NCBI GenBank assembly: GCA_964023205.1
Contig: OZ026835.1
Span: forward strand, 40,149,083 to 40,213,082
Direction: 5' to 3'
From: Lutraria lutraria
Taxonomy: Eukaryota; Mollusca; Bivalvia; Venerida; Mactridae
Length of the DNA: 64,000 nt
Shown here in pieces: positions 21,168-33,590 of this stretch (positions are counted from its first letter, which is position 1; the number at the start of each line of letters is the position of its first letter). The position numbers and the translations under genes are program-made. A model generated the notes under the pieces. That model saw nothing but the letters and a program-made list of their open reading frames with translations. It did no database searches and was not told where the DNA came from.

Positions 21168-24100
21168 TTACCTGCATTGTGTCTCTGTCAAAGCTGCCAA
21201 TGGAGCCCAAAGTTTGTCACATTTGTGTGTACTAAAAGATTTAGTTGCATAATACTTTTCAATCTTATAGGTTAAGGATAATTTTCGTTTAAAAAACTCA
21301 ATATTTGGGACAGACGTATTTATTTTACTTTGATAAATGTCATGTTTTGCTATTAAAATAATTTTATTGAATATAGGTTTAATGTTTATATCACCAAGGA
21401 TTATTTCCTTTTTACTAAAGTTGATATTGAGATTGTTACAATGATTATTTATAAAAGACGTAAAATTCCTCCAGAATGTCTGTGTGTGTTCACAGTCATA
21501 GTATAAATGTGAAATAGTTTCATGATGAGAGTGGCAGAAAGTACATAAATTGTCGGTTCGTAAACCCATCTTATATAAGAGATGATCCTGTGATTGATTT
21601 TACACTGAAACCATTGTAGATGTGAGTCTTTAGTTAAAGTAAAAGGTAATCTATAGACACCTGACCAATTTATTCGATCATCATTTAATTCGTTTTCCCA
21701 TTTACGCACTGAGTTAGGAATAATCTCGTTAAAAACAAGGGTATCATAGAATATTCTACAACATTTTTTGATTTATTGATCAGCTTTAGTATCATCGGGA
21801 GACTCGGAAGGATTTTGCTCCCTTATTGCTAGATGTTGCATTCTTAGTTTATCTAGATAGGCTCTTAATGAGTGAATAATATTTGCATATTGTAAAAAGT
21901 TTGTATTAACAGAATACTTAGCATTGCATTCGCCATACGTGTAACAATTACCATTCATATTCATGAAGTCATTAACTAAAAAAACTCCTTTACTGAAAAG
22001 AATCTTATTGAAAAAAGATTTTCTGTCAATTTGAAACAGATTATTATACCAGACCGGTAAAGACAGGAAATCATACCATGATTTTATTCTTAGCGATTCT
22101 GAGACATTAATATAACTATTCCATACATTTTTCCAGAATTCATTATTAACGTTATTTATTTTCTGTTTTACATAATCCGAGCCAAATGATGTAAAAGAAT
22201 TTGTAAAGTCACAAATACTTTCAACTAGTTTAATATATTTGCCATTATACTGTAAGCACCTTCTCAACCACGTAAACTTTAATGCTTGAATAAAGCAATC
22301 AAGATTTATAACTCGGATACCTCCATGTCTATAGTCTTGAGTAATTATTTTTCGCTTAATTTTATCTGGAGATTTGTTCCATAATCTGAAAAATAAGTTC
22401 TGGATGTTTTTTATGATATGAGGAGTAAGATTAGGAAGTCCAATAATCAAATGGTTTATTTTTGGTAGTGCAAGGGATTTAATAACAACATTTTTACCCA
22501 AGGGAGTTAAAATTCTTTTAGACCATACTGCAAAGAGCGTTTTAATTTCCTCAATTTTCGATTCGTAATTGGTTAACGTGATTTTCTTTAAATCTAATGT
22601 AAATGTAATTCCTAATAGTTTAAATTGTTCCTTCTCCCATGTTAAACCTGACTCAGGACATAAAACCCTGTCGCTATTTTTCACCGAACCAATCCAGACA
22701 GCCTTGGTCTTGTCTATATTAACATGTAAGCCTGAAATTTTAGCATACAATTTTTAAATTTTTATGGAGTTAGTCAAAGATTTCTCAGACTCCATCAAGT
22801 ATAAGCGTCGTGTCGTCAGCGTATTGTGACATTAAAAATTCATAACCATTTATCTTTACTCCTGTAATGTTTTTATCGTTCTTGATTAGTAATGCTAAGA
22901 TCTCAGCACATATTATAAAAAGATATGGGGATAATGGGTCGCCTTGCCTGCAACCCCGGTGTATAAAAAACCAGTCTGATAGATGACCATTAACTATCAC
23001 ACATGATTGTATATCTTTATAAAATACTTTAATCCATGTTTTAATGTTATCCCCAAAATTAAATAGATCAAGCGTTTTTTCCATGAATTTCCAAGATATC
23101 GAATCAAAAGCCGTTGCGAAATCTATTAACAATAGCATCGAAGGTATTTGCATTTGTTCCGTATAAGACATTATATCGTAAACTAACCTAACATTCTCTC
23201 TGATGAACCGTCCAGATAGAAAACCAGTTTGATGGTCACTAATTATGCTATTTAAGACAGACTTTATACGATTAGAAATTGACGCCGATACGATTTTATA
23301 TGAAACATTTAACAATGAGATTGGCCTCCAATTTTTTAAGAGTAACTTATCCTTCCTTTAGGAATACATGTTATTATACCTTGTTTTAAGGAAGTAGATA
23401 ACTCTCCAGTAGAAAAAGCATAATTTATCGACCTAACAAGAAACTCCTAATTTTGACCAAAACACTTTGTAGAATGCAGCTGTAAATCCTGAACTTCCGG
23501 GCGATGAGTAATTTGACATTTTTTTAAACTGGCAAGCATTTCGTTGTAAGAAAGATCACCCTCAAGCAAATTTTTTCGCTTTCACTTAATATGTTAACTG
23601 AATTTCTAGGAAAAATATGAGAAAGGTCAATATTTTCACATTCATGGTATGAATAAAGTTTTTTATAATGCCTTTCAGTTTCTTTTATTATGTCATTTTG
23701 ATTTTGTAGAAGTTTACCATCCTTAGACATCAAAGAGTTCATGAGTTTTGAAGTAAAATTTCTATTCTCGAGGTTGCAAAAGTATCTGGATGGTATTTCG
23801 CCGTCTAAAATCCATTTTGAACGAGACCTTTGTAAAACACCCTGCAATTTTTTTTATCGGAGCTCAATTAATGCTGTTTTTTTTCTCTTCTAAAAGAGTC
23901 AAATTTAAAGTGTTTGAGTTTTGAATTGTTTTTTCAAGACAATTTTCCTTCTTTTTTCTAAAAGATGAATAAGCAATTGTTTTGCCTCGGATTTCCATAA
24001 GTAATGTTCCGAAATATAACTTGTCGTCAATATTAAATACAATTTCATTATCGTTTATTTCCTCAATGGGTAAGTTTAAAGTTTGTTGAACAGATGAATA

Positions 24101-24925
24101 TTGATTTCTTACATTCATGATAAGTTGGCTAATTTCAGAGACATATTGAAAATCTTTTAGGAGAGAGTTATTAAATTTCCAATATGAGTTACCTCTTTTA
24201 AATTTAACTAAGTCTAACGATAGAGTAATTAGAGAGTGATCTATCCTATAGCCTGGTAGAATTTCTGCACTTTCGACATCAGTAAAAAGAGATGACGTTA
24301 TAAGCAAGAAGTCAAGACGAGCTTTCTTCAAAGGATTTTTCTTGAACCAAGTGATTTTATATGTTTCTATGTTTAATTCTCGCCAACAGTCTGTTAAATC
24401 ATGTTCTTTTATCAGTTGTAATAAAGTTTCCCTCGCTCTGGGGTTATTTACATTTACATAATTGGAACAGTCCATTTCTGGATTTAAGACTAAGTTAAAA
24501 TCACCAACTCATGATTACACAATGGTTATCTACATCTGTAAGTTTTTATTGTATATTTTGATAAAACTCCGGCTTATCTCTATTAGGACCGTAGATGCAA
24601 AATAATGAAAAAAAATAGCATAAATTTCACATTGAACAATTAATAGGTTACCTTCATTATCTGTTTCGGATGAAATGAATTTAAAATCAAAATTATTATT
24701 TATAAGAATTGCTACACCTCTTGATTGGCTGTTAAAATTACTGAAATAGCAATCATAACCCCACATACTTCTAATGAATTTATACTCTTTATCAGTAAAA
24801 TGGGTGTCCTGAAGAAAATAAATATTGTATTGTTTACCATGTAAATATTTGAAAACGTCACTTCTTTTCAATTTATCACCTAAACCTTGAACATTCATGG
24901 AGGCAAATGTGACTTTTTCGGTCAT
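21168..24925 (-). mobile_element. Decayed L1/Tx1-like LINE, ORF2 broken into six frames
   Basis: Fragments in order on the minus strand: 24925-24530, the start of an apurinic endonuclease (FASMNVQGLGDKLKR, LQDTHF); 24475-23864, endonuclease end (ARLDFLLI, DHSLI); 23847-23524, linker (SRSKWILDGEIPSRYFCNLE); 23315-22785, reverse transcriptase (LIDFATAFDSISW, RGCRQGDPLSPYLF, YADDTT); 22750-21773, the rest of the polymerase (SGLHVNIDKTKAVWIGS); 21709-21168, a Cys/His cluster (CTFCHSHHETISHLYYDC) like the zf-RVT domain. Sequence just above 23315 still reads as the NWRPISLLN block. Stops and frameshifts separate all parts, so it is dead. The RPISLLN and FLSGRFIRENVRLV style points to the L1/Tx1 group. 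No ORF1 was recognised upstream. Confidence 0.9.
22785..23315 (-). pseudogene. LINE reverse transcriptase core fragment
   Basis: Contains the three palm signatures expected of an active polymerase: the first Asp in LIDFATAFD, the RGCRQGDPLSPYLF block and YADD. The frame ends at a stop shortly after YADDTTLIL, and the thumb region resumes in another frame at 22750. It is part of the LINE at 21168-24925. Confidence 0.9.
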
Positions 24926-25310
24926 ACAGATAAGATTAAGACCTGACTTAGTCCAGCTTCAGCATGGCAGCGATCACAAAGACACAAAAACAGGAGTATC
25001 CAGCATGATTTGAGACTAGCGCTCACACATGACAACCTAAAAAGAAAGAGATAAAACCAGTAAAGAAAGATAGAAGACATGAAATTTTCAGACAATTTAA
25101 ATTTAATACTCAGACATATTTGGAGTAATCATCGTAAAACACTTTCAGATAAACTATTTTATATAAACGCCAACAGTCTCATTTTGCTATTAAAGACTCA
25201 AGTTAAAACAACTAGATTTCATACAAACTCACCAGTATCTCAGTATTTCATTTTTTTTAATCAGAAGATTATCAAAGCTACAGTTGTATAGTATAATAGT
25301 AAACAAGTAA

Positions 25311-25699
25311 AAGTTATCATCCGGAAACCAAATTTCTATTTTTAGTAGCAGTGACCTAGATATTTGACCTATTGACCCCAAATGCAATCCCACTTTAGGT
25401 AATCCCCTAAGATATCCATACACAAACTTTCATTGAAATCTGTCATCCTTAACTGAAGTTATCATCCTGAAACCAAATTTCTATTTTTAGCAACAGTGAC
25501 CTAGATATTTGACCTATTGACCTTAAATGCAATCCCACACTAGGTTATCCCCTAAGCTATCCATATACCAACTTTCATTGAAATCAGTCATCCCTAACTG
25601 AAGTTATCATCCGGAAACCAAATTTCTATTTTTAGTAACAGTGACCTAGATATTTGACCTATTGACCTCAAATGCATCCCACTCTAGGTTATCCCCTAA
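25311..25699 (+). repeat. Pearl-like family G array, left part (145-bp monomers)
   Basis: Monomers beginning aagttatcatccggaaacc start at 25311, 25456 and 25601, a period of 145 bp. Each holds gtgacctagatatttgacc and tgacctattgacc. The array is interrupted at 25700 by the Harbinger element and repeats in duplication unit 2 (27742-28130). Confidence 0.9.
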
Positions 25700-27571
25700 T
25701 GCAGGCGTCACACTGTCCCGAAATTGACAGCCGATGGCCACACGAATATGGAATTTTGAATTTCGCGCGAATGTGGCCCCGATCCTAGTCGACAGCCAAA
25801 TCAACAGCCGAATCAAGTACGATGCCTTACGAAGATCACACGATGGCACCCGAACCACACGAAGGCAGAACGAAGATGTGGATTTTTATTTAGATGTTTA
25901 CCCGCAGGACACACGAAGGTTACACGATGGCTACACGACGTCGTATTGAGAGTACGATGCCTTCAAACAAGGTCACATTAAAGTCAATCTAATTAACATG
26001 CCATCCAAGGCATACAGAAACAGGGGTAGGAGGCTGCCCTGTAAATGCAGAGTTCAGAAGAGGAAAGCAAAGGCAACTGAGTAGACTTCACTGAGCCTCC
26101 AACCAAAGAGAGGGGCATAAACCCAATGCAAAGACACTTGTATTCTGCGTCGACCAAGGCCATGAGGACAATGAGAAGAAGCCTTTGTAGTGTATGTAGC
26201 CAGACCCACTGTTCCAAGGACAGGTGACCATCACATAAGCCATCCAGAGCACCACAGCAGTGTGGAAATTGTCATCTCTTCTCAAACTACTCATGCAGCA
26301 ATGGCGGTCAATATTTCAGTTGTAGTAGGACACTGGATCACATCAGCAGCAAACTCGGCTTCATATACTTCATATGTTGTAGGGTGATAGACAGGTTGAA
26401 ACCGGGAGGGAGAGACTTTCTGTACCATGTGTCCTTCTCTTCTATACGATAAAAATAAGTGCATTATCTAATACGAGTGTCACCCTCTAAATGTTTACGA
26501 AGAACCCATTGATGTATTACGTGGGTTTCTGAAATAAAATTTAATCGAACAATAACTGTCAATAATAAATGATATGTAGATCACAATGCAAAAGTTACCT
26601 TGATCTTCACTATGTAGATAATGTTTACTACCCTGTGCGTATACATGTACGCTATGAAAGTAAAATGGCGATTGGGTGCTAAAAAGTGAATTATAGGTTG
26701 GGTCATATATTATTAAGATAGATATGACCGTACTTTTCCGGACTGAAAGAATGTTAGTATTGATGATGATAATGATGAAATGATGTACTTGTGGTCATGA
26801 TAAGAATACTAATAAATTAGTAATAATAACATAATAAAATAACCCTATCACATAAGGAAGGCAAATAGCAAGAACTGACAAAAAGAAATAAGAAAAATTT
26901 CATTTAAGAGGAGGTACTGTGCCTGTCATGAGTTGTTCATCATGTTTTCTAAGGTATATATCAAAAGGTTGTCTCATCATCAAAGTATGCCATTATGCAG
27001 GAAGTGAATTATGAATAAATGTGATTGAAGCTTGGAGAGTAACACATGCCTCTGTTCTGTAGAGTTGTTGACTGACTGAGGAAGGTGCTTTATGTTTTTA
27101 TATATTCTCGTTACTATAACACTTGTGAAACGCTTGAGCAACTCAAATTCGGCTGTCTTCGTCGTCACCGTGGTTCCATCTCGATGTCATCGTACTATAA
27201 TACGATGGCTACACGACGGCATTGAGAGGGCTTCACGTAGTCGTGTTGCCTTCTTAAGACAATCGGAAGGCATCTTGTTTCGTTCGTATTGTCTTCGTAT
27301 GGCAAAAACGTCCGATGGCACCGATGATTACACGAAGAAAATACGATGATGACACGATTAAACAAGATGCCCTCACGATGGCAATACGAAGGGCAAAATG
27401 AACACACGAATTCAACACGAACATGATACTTCGCGTGGACCTTCGGCAATTTTTTGGCATGCCAAAGATTCTGTCACCGCTCACGAAGTTGGTGCCGAAG
27501 CTTGAGAAACTTAACCGGCGGTCATACGATGGCTTAAGATGTCCTCACGAATGGCCCGATGTTATCACGAT
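25700..27571 (-). mobile_element. PIF/Harbinger element, duplicate copy lacking its right end
   Basis: Starts with the same inverted terminus (tgcaggcgtcacactgtccc) and is preceded by TAA, but ends at the tandem-duplication joint. About 73 bp of the right terminus are therefore missing. Decayed transposase sequence is at 25993-26294. Confidence 0.85.
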
Positions 27572-30003
27572 ACTTTCAGATAAACTATTTTATATAAACG
27601 CCAACAGTCTCATTTTGCTATTAAAGACTCAAGTTAAAACAACTAGATTTCATACAAACTCACCAGTATCTCAGTATTTCATTTTTTTTAATCAGAAGAT
27701 TATCAAAGCTACAGTTGTATAGTATAATAGTAAACAAGTAAAAGTTATCATCCGGAAACCAAATTTCTATTTTTAGTAGCAGTGACCTAGATATTTGACC
27801 TATTGACCCCAAATGCAATCCCACTTTAGGTAATCCCCTAAGATATCCATACACAAACTTTCATTGAAATCTGTCATCCTTAACTGAAGTTATCATCCTG
27901 AAACCAAATTTCTATTTTTAGCAACAGTGACCTAGATATTTGACCTATTGACCTTAAATGCAATCCCACACTAGGTTATCCCCTAAGCTATCCATATACC
28001 AACTTTCATTGAAATCAGTCATCCCTAACTGAAGTTATCATCCGGAAACCAAATTTCTATTTTTAGTAACAGTGACCTAGATATTTGACCTATTGACCTC
28101 AAATGCATCCCACTCTAGGTTATCCCCTAATGCAGGCGTCACACTGTCCCGAAATTGACAGCCGATGGCCACACGAATATGGAATTTTGAATTTCGCGCG
28201 AATGTGGCCCCGATCCTAGTCGACAGCCAAATCAACAGCCGAATCAAGTACGATGCCTTACGAAGATCACACGATGGCACCCGAACCACACGAAGGCAGA
28301 ACGAAGATGTGGATTTTTATTTAGATGTTTACCCGCAGGACACACGAAGGTTACACGATGGCTACACGACGTCGTATTGAGAGTACGATGCCTTCAAACA
28401 AGGTCACATTAAAGTCAATCTAATTAACATGCCATCCAAGGCATACAGAAACAGGGGTAGGAGGCTGCCCTGTAAATGCAGAGTTCAGAAGAGGAAAGCA
28501 AAGGCAACTGAGTAGACTTCACTGAGCCTCCAACCAAAGAGAGGGGCATAAACCCAATGCAAAGACACTTGTATTCTGCGTCGACCAAGGCCATGAGGAC
28601 AATGAGAAGAAGCCTTTGTAGTGTATGTAGCCAGACCCACTGTTCCAAGGACAGGTGACCACCACATAAGCCATCCAGAGCACCACAGCAGTGTGGAAAT
28701 TGTCATCTCTTCTCAAACTACTCATGCAGCAATGGCGGTCAATATTTCAGTTGTAGTAGGACACTGGATCACATCAGCAGCAAACTCGGCTTCATATACT
28801 TCATATGTTGTAGGGTGATAGACAGGTTGAAACCGGGAGGGAGAGACTTTCTGTACCATGTGTCCTTCTCTTCTATACGATAAAAATAAGTGCATTATCT
28901 AATACGAGTGTCACCCTCTAAATGTTTACGAAGAACCCATTGATGTATTACGTGGGTTTCTGAAATAAAATTTAATCGAACAATAACTGTCAATAATAAA
29001 TGATATGTAGATCACAATGCAAAAGTTACCTTGATCTTCACTATGTAGATAATGTTTACTACCCTGTGCGTATACATGTACGCTATGAAAGTAAAATGGC
29101 GATTGGGTGCTAAAAAAGTGAATTATAGGTTGGGTCATATATTATTAAGATAGATATGACCGTACTTTTCCGGACTGAAAGAATGTTAGTATTGATGATG
29201 ATAATGATGAAATGATGTACTTGTGGTCATGATAAGAATACTAATAAATTAGTAATAATAACATAATAAAATAACCCTATCACATAAGGAAGGCAAATAG
29301 CAAGAACTGACAAAAAGAAATAAGAAAAAATTCATTTAAGAGGAGGTACTGTGCCTGTCATGAGTTGTTCATCATGTTTTCTAAGGTATATATCAAAAGG
29401 TTGTCTCATCATCAAAGTATGCCATTATGCAGGAAGTGAATTATGAATAAATGTGATTGAAGCTTGGAGAGTAACACATGCCTCTGTTCTGTAGAGTTGC
29501 TGACTGACTGAGGAAGGTGCTTTATGTTTTTATATATTCTCGTTACTATAACACTTGTGAAACGCTTGAGCAACTCAAATTCGGCTGTCTTCGTCGTCAC
29601 CGTGGTTCCATCTCGATGTCATCGTACTATAATACGATGGCTACACGACGGCATTGAGAGGGCTTCACGTAGTCGTGTTGCCTTCTTAAGACAATCGGAA
29701 GGCATCTTGTTTCGTTCGTATTGTCTTCGTATGGCAAAAACGTCCGATGGCACCGATGATTACACGAAGAAAATACGATGATGACACGATTAAACAAGAT
29801 GCCCTCACGATGGCAATACGAAGGGCAAAATGAACACACGAATTCAACACGAACATGATACTTCGCGTGGACCTTCGGCAATTTTTTGGCATGCCAAAGA
29901 TTCTGTCACCGCTCACGAAGTTGGTGCCGAAGCTTGAGAAACTTAACCGGCGGTCATACGATGGCTTAAGATGTCCTCACGAATGGCCCGATGTTATCAC
30001 GAT
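27572..30003. repeat. 2.43-kb tandem duplication, unit 2
   Basis: 2,432 bp copy of 25141-27571. After 30003 the sequence continues into the true 3' end of the Harbinger element, which unit 1 lacks. Unit 2 therefore carries the original right border and the duplication joint at 27571/27572 cuts the transposon. Confidence 0.95.
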
Positions 30004-30076
30004 CACACCCGAATTTAAACATTTCCTTAATCGTGTGTCCATCTGGTGTCTACTTCGGGACAGTGTGACGCCTGCG
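28131..30076 (-). mobile_element. PIF/Harbinger DNA transposon, complete ends, dead transposase
   Basis: The left end tgcaggcgtcacactgtccc and the right end gggacagtgtgacgcctgcg are inverted repeats (about 20 bp, outermost base differs). TAA lies on both sides (28128-28130, 30077-30079), the TWA-type 3-bp target duplication typical of PIF/Harbinger. The interior (minus strand, 28421-28731) encodes fragments of the DDE nuclease in shifting frames: GALDG, YVMVTCPWNSGSGY-HYKGFFSL and VLMALVDAEYK. Both subterminal zones are dense in acgatggc/cacacgaa motifs. The element is 1,946 bp and cannot encode an intact transposase. It landed inside a family G monomer. Confidence 0.85.
28421..28731 (-). pseudogene. 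Decayed Harbinger transposase nuclease (HARBI1-like) fragment
   Basis: Three frames together recall the PIF/Harbinger nuclease: the first catalytic Asp context GALDG, the conserved NSGS-Y-HYKGFFSL motif and the second Asp context LVDAEYK. Each lies in a different frame because of indels. No glutamate box and no Myb-like partner gene was found. The same fragment is duplicated at 25990-26300. Confidence 0.75.
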
Positions 30077-31100
30077 TAAGCTATCCATATACCAACTTTC
30101 ATTCAAATTCATCACCCCTAACTGAAGTTATCATACGGAAACCAAATTTCTATTTTTAGTAACAGAGACCTAGATGGTTAACCTATTGACCCCATATGCA
30201 ATCCCGCTCTAGGTTATACCCTAAGCTGTCCATATACCGACTTTCATTGAAATCCATCACCCCTAACTGAAGTTATCATCCGGAAACCAAATTTCTATTT
30301 TTAGTAGCAGTGACCTAGATATTTGACCTATTTACCCCAAATGCAATCCTACTCTAGGTTATATCCTATGTTATCCATATACCAAATTTCATTGAAATCC
30401 ATCCTCCCTATGTGAAGTTATCATCCAGAAACTAAATTTCTATATTTATTAACAGTGACCTAGATGTTTGACCTATTGACCTCAAATGCAATCCCACTCT
30501 AGGTTATTCCGTAAGCTATCCATACACCAACTTCCATTGAAATCCATCACCCCTAACTGAAGTTATCATCCAGAAACCAAATTTCTACTTTTAGCAACAG
30601 TGACCTAGATATTTGACCTATTGACCTTAAATGCAATCCCACTCTAGGTTATCCCCTAAGCTATCCATATACCAACTTTCATTGAAATCCGTCAATTCTA
30701 ACTGAAGTTATCATCCGGAAACCAAATTTCTATTTTTAGTAACAGTGACCTAGATGTTTGACCTATTAACCTCAAATGCATTCCCACTTTAGGTTATCCC
30801 GTAAGCTATCCATATACCAACTTTCATTGAAATCCATCATCCCTAACTAAAGTTATCATCCAGAAACCAAATTTCTATTTTTAGTAACAATGACCTAGAT
30901 ATTTGACCTATTGACCCCAAATGCAATCCCACTTTAGGTAATGCCCTAAGCTATCCATATACCAACTTTCATTGAAGTCCGTCAATTCTTACTGAAGTTA
31001 TCATCCGGAAACCACTTCGGACAGACAGACGGAGGGAGGGACAGACGGACGGACGACGACAAACACTATAGTCCCCTCCGGTACTGCAGGGGACTAAAAA
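30077..31100 (+). mobile_element. Pearl-like family G, right part and 3' end
   Basis: About six and a half further 145-bp monomers run to about 31015. A linker rich in acgg-type tetranucleotides (acagacggacggacgacgac) follows, then the terminal hairpin agtcccctccggtactgcaggggact and an A-rich tail. Together with the left part this is one pearl-like element split by the Harbinger insertion. Its 5' head was not identified. Confidence 0.85.
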
Positions 31101-31132
31101 ATAAAAGCTAGCTATCTTAATATTTTACTTAC

Positions 31133-31180
31133 GACCATCACTCTTGGAGTCTTCCTACCGACTCCAAAGAAATGCAAAGC
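31133..31180 (-). other. Orphan first exon with 5' stem-loop
   Basis: Downstream of the minus-strand TATA box lies a short transcribed-looking segment with a perfect 8-bp stem (31160-31167 against 31144-31151, loop ggtaggaa). An ATG at 31138-31136 (ATG GTC) follows and then a strong donor gtaagt at 31132. The gene it starts is not identified. Splicing to 13909 would join in frame to CSTF2, but this is only a possibility. Confidence 0.45.
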
Positions 31181-31186
31181 TACACG

Positions 31187-31252
31187 CTTTATATACCCTG
31201 CGCTACTCGTAAAATCAATTTGATTGGTCAATGATTAACAGTGTCTGATTGG
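31187..31252 (-). promoter_or_regulatory. RNA polymerase II promoter: TATA box and two CCAAT boxes
   Basis: On the minus strand, TATATAAAG spans 31195-31187. CCAAT boxes are at 31227-31223 (gaccaatcaa) and 31252-31248 (atccaatcag), about 30 and 55 bp upstream of the TATA box. The spacing is typical of a strong core promoter, with a predicted start near 31160. Confidence 0.6.
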
Positions 31253-31435
31253 ATAATGTGAGGTATGTCTAACGGGGAAAAAAAAATCGTTGTCGTCTCA
31301 TCAATGAATTATCACAAAAATGGATCTACGAAATTAAAGTGAAGATGTATGTGATAGCATAGGCTATATTCTTTACACATGTTTAACTGTTCAGTAGGAA
31401 ATGCACCATCTTATCTAATCGAAATTTTGTCTCAT

Positions 31436-31670
31436 AAAGTGTCAAACGTACCTTCAGATCATCAGAATCATCTATTGGTTGTTATGAGGTTCCTTATAAT
31501 AAGAACAAAACTTTTTCAGACAGAAGTTTCAGCATGATAGGTCCAAAATTGTGGAACGAATTACAATTAATGTACCTGTTAGTCTGAGACAATGTGATTC
31601 TGTGGACATTTTCAAACATAAATTGAAATCATATTACTTCAAGAACTATTTTAACTGTATGTAATTGATG
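31436..31670 (+). pseudogene. LINE polymerase C-terminal relic
   Basis: The translation across a frameshift reads FSDRSFSMIGPKLWNELQ, then SVDIFKHKLKSYYFKNYFN. This is the 'RSFSxxGPKLWNxLP...F+xxLKxxLF' ending common in CR1-like and related non-LTR polymerases. Only the last ~75 codons remain. Confidence 0.65.
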
Positions 31671-31814
31671 AACATGTCTCCTACATGACTGTGCATTCTG
31701 AAGTGTATATTTGTGTATTTCATCTATTTTTTTTTGCTTTTGTTTTTCAATGTACAACGCCATTGAATGTGTATTTATATGTAGAAATAGGCGTTTAATC
31801 AAATTTTTAAGTTT

Positions 31815-31877
31815 CAGTGAGAGGTTACTGTGATTTGAAGTCAGTGACCTTAACCACTTGACGACGGAGACGGGTCC
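31815..31877 (-). mobile_element. tRNA-derived SINE, 5' fragment
   Basis: The reverse complement contains tcaagtggttaaggtcactg and acttcaaatcac, matching the head of the SINE at 3358 and 10283. Body and tail are missing. Confidence 0.65.
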
Positions 31878-33407
31878 AAGTATTTTTAACTAGAATTCTG
31901 TTATTTTTATCACAGACAACAGTTTCATACATATACATAAGGTCTTTCCCACTGATAATGAAAATCATATTTTATGTATGTACAAGTTATGGTCTTAAAT
32001 AGTGTGGTCTTTTGTATATAATTTCCCAGTAAACTTCTGACCATTCTTTTTTTCAGATCAGGGACTGAAATTCATACAATATGTTTTTACCATATAAGGA
32101 CATAAGTAAAGACAAGACTACATTAGTGTTCATAGAATTTACTTGAAAATAATTAAAGAGAAACATACACACATTATTAAGGTCATGAAAATTCATAAAC
32201 ACATATAACCTATAATGATATAAAACACATATATTTATTTGAGAGAAATCAAATACTAAATTGTTCTGTATGCAAATGATTCTGTAAGCTCCCATATATG
32301 GCAAACAATCAAGGCAATATATATTTAGCTGATATACAAAATACAGTGGAGGGGTGGGGGTTACTGTGGAATTGTTCAACAATATTGAAATGAAACTCAT
32401 AAATTTTCATCACACCTTTTAATTAACTAATGGTGGGTGTAAGCAATATCAACATTTTTATGAATAATATTTTAATTGTTAGAGAGAATTTTTTAATGTC
32501 AGGTAAATATTGTTATTATCTAGAATGACTTCATAACTTAAGTAAGAAAATACAATTTATCATTATGATCATAAAAACCTAAGTCAGTACTAAAGCTGCT
32601 TTTGTAACAAATTTTAAAGATTTGTTCCATTTAAGTGTTTAAAGTTTAAAAGGTTGTTTTCCAAGTAAAAACAGACAGATCACTGAGATGGAAGATGTAC
32701 ATGTATGTCATTAAACTGATTTTTGTGACATAATTGATCAATCCTCTTCTAACTCACTAAATATTTTGGACATTGTCAACTTGTTTAATAACAGTGCAAT
32801 CCATGAAAATAGAAATACATCATTTGAGACTTGGTTATCATTTCATGAGAAAATTCACTTAAACTCTTGCTTAAGATGTTGTTACCTCAAAATGTAGGGC
32901 CCAATTGCTATGTAACAACATTATCAAAATTTAAACAAAGTGCAGCTAAATTAATTTTTCATTCAATTATTTTGTAATTAATTATACATCAAGGAAACTG
33001 TAAATATTGTCATGTCAATACATATGTACACTAAAGTCATTTCAACTACAGAAAATGTTTGTATTGATAAGAAAACAAGAAAATATCACACCACTATTAA
33101 AAGATTATTAACCAGAATCAATTATTTACAACCCAAACTATATAAAGAATTACATTTGCTAAAATCAAAACTTTGGAAAAGTCATGTTGAAATATGTCAT
33201 AACTGCGTTATAAGATCCAATATTGTCAGCATATTATATGTTCGAAGAGCATTACATGACATTGTACACTGTGGGCAGTTCAAATCTTTGTACAGTCAAA
33301 CTTGTGAACAAAAAGCACAGAGATGAAATACGTCTGTTATGCTTTATTTAGTTTAACACCGTTTTTCAACAATTTTTCAGCTATTTACGGCAGTCAATTC
33401 ACCTAAC
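31878..33407. other. AT-rich sequence, no supported gene
   Basis: Contains a 104-codon + strand open frame (33012-33326) without recognisable domain, start context or splice partners. I do not call it a gene. Confidence 0.35.
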
Positions 33408-33590
33408 AAGGTTTCCTAGACTATATTCTAACCGGTACCAACTAACTCTTCCACAAGGAACCGGCAACTTCTCCATATGAGGAAGAAAATTGACATTCTT
33501 GTCAAATTTTATGGAAGGGTATGACCTGCTTGAACCCAGATTGCCAGGTTACAAATCCAGCGTCTATCCATTGGGCCACAGCTGTGGATG
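33408..33590 (-). mobile_element. tRNA-like SINE, second family, copy 1
   Basis: The reverse complement has an A-box-like tggcccaatggatagacg, then ctggatttgtaacc and a B-box-like ctgggttcaagc. The segment gaagggtatgacctgct and the gaaaattgacattcttg region are shared with 50448-50656. Confidence 0.65.

Larger units (their letters stand above)
25141..27571. repeat. 2.43-kb tandem duplication, unit 1
   Basis: 2,431 bp nearly identical to 27572-30003. Differences I found by eye are two single-base changes (26231 region atcac/accac; gttgttgactg/gttgctgactg), one added A near 29112 and one A/T change near 29327, so the copies are well above 99% identical. The unit starts at actttcagataaac and ends at ttatcacgat. 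Confidence 0.95.

Noticed and set aside
27092..27484. Several overlapping 75-85 codon frames within the Harbinger right subterminal zone
   Set aside because: They arise from the acgatggc/cacgaa word array and are duplicated with it; no protein family resemblance.
33012..33326. 104-codon + strand frame
   Set aside because: No domain, no splice partners, AT-rich composition like its flanks; could be chance.
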